Below are positions 5,582 to 6,780 of a stretch of 6,780 bases of DNA, one piece after another. Within the stretch, counting starts at the first letter, position 1. The number at the start of each line of letters is the position of its first letter. Under the pieces are notes generated by a model. The model had not been told where the DNA came from. It made no database searches and saw nothing but the letters and a program-made list of their open reading frames with translations. This DNA is from Pseudomonadota bacterium (GTDB taxonomy: Bacteria; Pseudomonadota; Alphaproteobacteria; Rhizobiales; Beijerinckiaceae), in assembly GCA_028876585.1 (NCBI GenBank), contig JAGWRL010000206.1:1-6780 (forward strand), given 5' to 3'. The translations under genes were made by a program, and so were the position numbers.

Positions 5582-5635
5582 GCGCCACTGGCCAAGTCTG
5601 CGCCACTGGCCAAGTCGGCGCCACTGGCCAAGTCG
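5582..5635. repeat. three tandem copies of an 18-bp repeat in the divergent intergenic region
   Basis: The unit GCGCCACTGGCCAAGTCK occurs three times head to tail, at 5582-5599, 5600-5617 and 5618-5635. The only difference is the last base (T in copy 1, G in copies 2 and 3). Each unit holds the near-palindrome ACTGGCCAAGT. The array lies between the divergent starts at 5498 and 5725, about 85-90 bases from either. As 18 is a multiple of three it would read as six-residue repeats in every frame, but no gene covers it convincingly. It may be a regulator-binding array or a replication-slippage minisatellite. Confidence 0.92.
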
Positions 5636-5646
5636 GCGGGATCGGC

Positions 5647-5652
5647 TATATC
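5647..5652 (+). promoter_or_regulatory. weak -10 candidate for the SDR gene
   Basis: TATATC lies 72 bases upstream of the SDR ATG, just after the 18-bp repeat array. The expected -35 position falls in the third repeat copy (CTGGCC, poor match). Only the A/T-rich -10-like hexamer supports it. Confidence 0.2.
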
Positions 5653-5713
5653 TGGCGCGAGCGCGTCGTTTCCCCTGCGGAGGCGCCCTGACCGGCCTCG
5701 GCGACGCGCCGCC

Positions 5714-5719
5714 GGGGAG
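5714..5719 (+). promoter_or_regulatory. ribosome binding site of the SDR gene
   Basis: GGGGAG is followed by a 5-base spacer to the ATG at 5725. An in-frame TGA at 5689-5691 rules out a longer protein, so this start is well fixed. Confidence 0.65.
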
Positions 5720-5724
5720 ATCCG

Positions 5725-6537
5725 ATGTTCGCTTTCGCCGATCTGTTTTCCGTCAAGGGCCGCGTCGCGCTGGTGACGGGCGGCGGTTCCGGGCTCGGCC
5801 GCGTCTGCGCCGAGGCGCTGCTGTCGGCCGGCGCCAGGGTGCTGATCGCCTCGCGCAAGGCGGAGACCTGCGAAGAGACGGCGAAGGAGCTGTCGGCGAT
5901 CGGGCCTTGCGAGGGTTTCGGCGGCACGGTGCAGAGCGAGGCGGGCGTGGCGGCGCTGGCGCAGGAGGTCGCCAATCGCACCGTCGAATTGCATATCCTG
6001 GTCAACAACGCCGGCGTGAGCTGGGGCGAACCCTACGAGAACTATCCGTGGAAGGCGTTCGACCGGGTGATGGGCGTCAATGTCACGGGCCTGTTTCAAC
6101 TGACCCGTGCTCTGACGCCGATGCTGCTGGCCTCGGCGACGCCGGAGCGCCCGACCAGCGTCGTCAATCTCGGCTCGGTGATGGGCACGGTGACGCAGGC
6201 CGAAAACGCCTACGCCTATTCCGCCTCCAAGGCGGCGGTGCATCACCTGACCCGCATTCTCGCGGCGGAACTGGCGGCGCGCCACGTCACCGTCAATGCG
6301 ATCGCGCCGGGGCCGTTTCCCAGCAACATGACGAAATTCGCTATCGGCTCGCAGGAGGGGCGCGACCACGCCGCCAGCACGGTGCCGATGGGGCGGGTCG
6401 GCTCGCCGGCCGATCTGGCGGGGACGCTGCTTTATCTCACCGGTCGCGGCGGCGCCTATACGACCGGGGCGATCGTGCCGCTCGACGGCGGCATCCATTG
6501 CGCGGCGGCGCCGGCGATGTTCTCGGGCGGACATTGA
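5725..6537 (+). CDS. short-chain dehydrogenase/reductase, RhlG/FabG-like
   Basis: This 270-residue classical SDR is an NAD(P)H-dependent oxidoreductase of the cytosol. It has the cofactor motif TGGGSGLG (18-25), NNAG (94-97) and the catalytic tetrad Asn119, Ser151, Tyr165 and Lys169 (YSASK, 165-169). The PG motif follows (195-196), then the C-terminal GAYTTGAIVPLDGG (243-256). Ser43-Arg44-Lys45 after the second beta strand favours NADPH over NADH. Local motifs such as NNAGVSWG, NAIAPGPFPSNMT and PMGRVGSP closely recall RhlG, a 3-oxoacyl-reductase-like SDR, so a beta-ketoacyl or similar 3-oxo substrate is plausible but unproven. The gene is transcribed away from the C1 block and is probably unrelated to it. 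The short tail (257-270) after the family core is unremarkable. Confidence 0.92.
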   Translation: MFAFADLFSVKGRVALVTGGGSGLGRVCAEALLSAGARVLIASRKAETCEETAKELSAIGPCEGFGGTVQSEAGVAALAQEVANRTVELHILVNNAGVSWGEPYENYPWKAFDRVMGVNVTGLFQLTRALTPMLLASATPERPTSVVNLGSVMGTVTQAENAYAYSASKAAVHHLTRILAAELAARHVTVNAIAPGPFPSNMTKFAIGSQEGRDHAASTVPMGRVGSPADLAGTLLYLTGRGGAYTTGAIVPLDGGIHCAAAPAMFSGGH

Positions 6538-6619
6538 GGCGCAGCCTCTTAAAGCGCCCCGGCGTCACGCATCCGCCCAAAACGCGCATTAGGGCGCACC
6601 GGCAGGTATCGGTCGGGCT
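6538..6619 (+). other. short intergenic spacer with no recognised element
   Basis: These 82 bases separate the SDR stop from the AsmA-like start. A 5-bp GGCGC/GCGCC pair (6538-6542 and 6554-6558) is too weak, and lacks the U-run, to call a terminator. No promoter is clear. Confidence 0.4.
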
Positions 6620-6780
6620 TTGCGAACTTTTCTGACGTTCATCGCCGTCGCGCTGGTGACCGCGCTCACGGTGGCGCTGGTTGCGCCGCCGTTCATCGAC
6701 TGGACGGCGCGGCGCGACATGGTCGCGCGCGCCATCGCCATGCGCATCGGCACGCCGGTCAGGATTTCCGGCCCCGTCAC
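6620..6780 (+). CDS. AsmA-family envelope protein, N-terminal fragment cut by window edge
   Basis: Fifty-three codons are visible. An N-terminal hydrophobic segment (about residues 4-23, FLTFIAVALVTALTVALVA) is followed by PPFIDWTARRD and then IGTPVRISGPV. This is the typical opening of alphaproteobacterial AsmA proteins: one inner-membrane anchor, then the start of a large periplasmic beta-rich domain linked to outer-membrane assembly or lipid transport. An in-frame TAG at 6590-6592 limits the start. TTG at 6620-6622 is the best choice because it gives the basic Met-Arg before the membrane segment. The next in-frame GTG falls inside that segment. No good Shine-Dalgarno is seen. Most of the protein lies beyond the window, so the subfamily cannot be told. 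Confidence 0.75.
   Translation, partial: MRTFLTFIAVALVTALTVALVAPPFIDWTARRDMVARAIAMRIGTPVRISGPV

Noticed and set aside
5582..5635. GCCACTG in each repeat, recalling a conserved cobalamin riboswitch segment
   Set aside because: The other conserved parts of a cobalamin riboswitch are absent, the element faces the SDR gene rather than the C1 block, and it recurs only as part of an exact tandem repeat.
5582..5635. GG-N10-GC spacing in the repeats, resembling a sigma-54 -24/-12 promoter
   Set aside because: The TTGC part does not fit, and similar GG/GC spacings occur on both strands of this GC-rich array, so it is most likely chance.
5510..5776. Short plus-strand frame that turns the 18-bp repeats into repeated APLAKS peptides
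   Set aside because: No ribosome binding site or family match, and it overlaps the well-supported SDR start in another frame.
4624..6534. Minus-strand open frame of 636 codons spanning the amidohydrolase, the intergenic repeats and the SDR
   Set aside because: It runs out of frame with the amidohydrolase and antisense to the SDR, and gives Arg-rich nonsense. Stop codons are simply rare at this GC content. The 18-bp array keeps the frame open because 18 is a multiple of three.
6538..6558. GGCGC/GCGCC hairpin after the SDR gene as a terminator
   Set aside because: The stem is only 5 bp with an 11-base loop and no T-run follows.
1..6780. tRNA, rRNA, CRISPR array, insertion sequence or phage genes
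   Set aside because: Apart from the three-copy 18-bp array I saw no spaced direct repeats, transposase or integrase motifs, terminal inverted repeats or RNA gene signatures on either strand.

Overview
The window reads as a GC-rich alphaproteobacterial chromosome segment, most likely Hyphomicrobiales (Rhizobiales). Support comes from the strong G/C bias at third codon positions, the family make-up of the C1 cluster, and the AsmA-type gene at the right edge. The genus cannot be fixed from this sequence. A methylotroph or methylated-amine user is plausible but not shown.

Positions 1-4568, all on the minus strand and transcribed right to left, hold a compact seven-gene block for corrinoid- and tetrahydrofolate-dependent one-carbon transfer. 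In order of transcription it contains: a B12-binding corrinoid protein (4568-3870); a DUF1638 protein (3841-3197); a small protein of the misnamed 'virulence factor' family (3209-2913); a Cys-rich MetV / MTHFR-C-terminal-type protein (2916-2404); a MetF-type methylenetetrahydrofolate reductase (2407-1373); a methyltetrahydrofolate:corrinoid methyltransferase (1348-449); and the start of a [2Fe-2S]/ASKHA corrinoid-activating protein (444 to beyond 1). Genes overlap by 4-13 bases or are separated by 4-28 bases, so this is almost certainly one operon. Several junctions use non-ATG starts (TTG, GTG, GTG, TTG), which suggests translational coupling.

The inferred chemistry is as follows. A substrate-specific methyltransferase, not present in the window, would load a methyl group onto the corrinoid protein. 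The MeTr protein would pass it to THF (or the reverse). MetF and MetV would interconvert methyl-THF and methylene-THF. The ASKHA protein would reduce corrinoid that had oxidised to the inactive Co(II) state. DUF1638 and the 'virulence factor' protein are unexplained members of the set. The module could serve catabolic demethylation, or could supply parts of a split methionine synthase; no homocysteine-binding domain is present here.

Positions 4680-5498 (minus) encode a nitrilase-superfamily amidohydrolase that points into the C1 block across a 111-base gap. That gap contains a dyad and a weak promoter candidate. Positions 5499-5724 are a divergent intergenic region with three tandem copies of an 18-bp repeat. 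Positions 5725-6537 (plus) encode an SDR oxidoreductase resembling RhlG/FabG. From 6620 to the right edge (plus) is the N-terminus of an AsmA-family envelope protein, cut by the window end.
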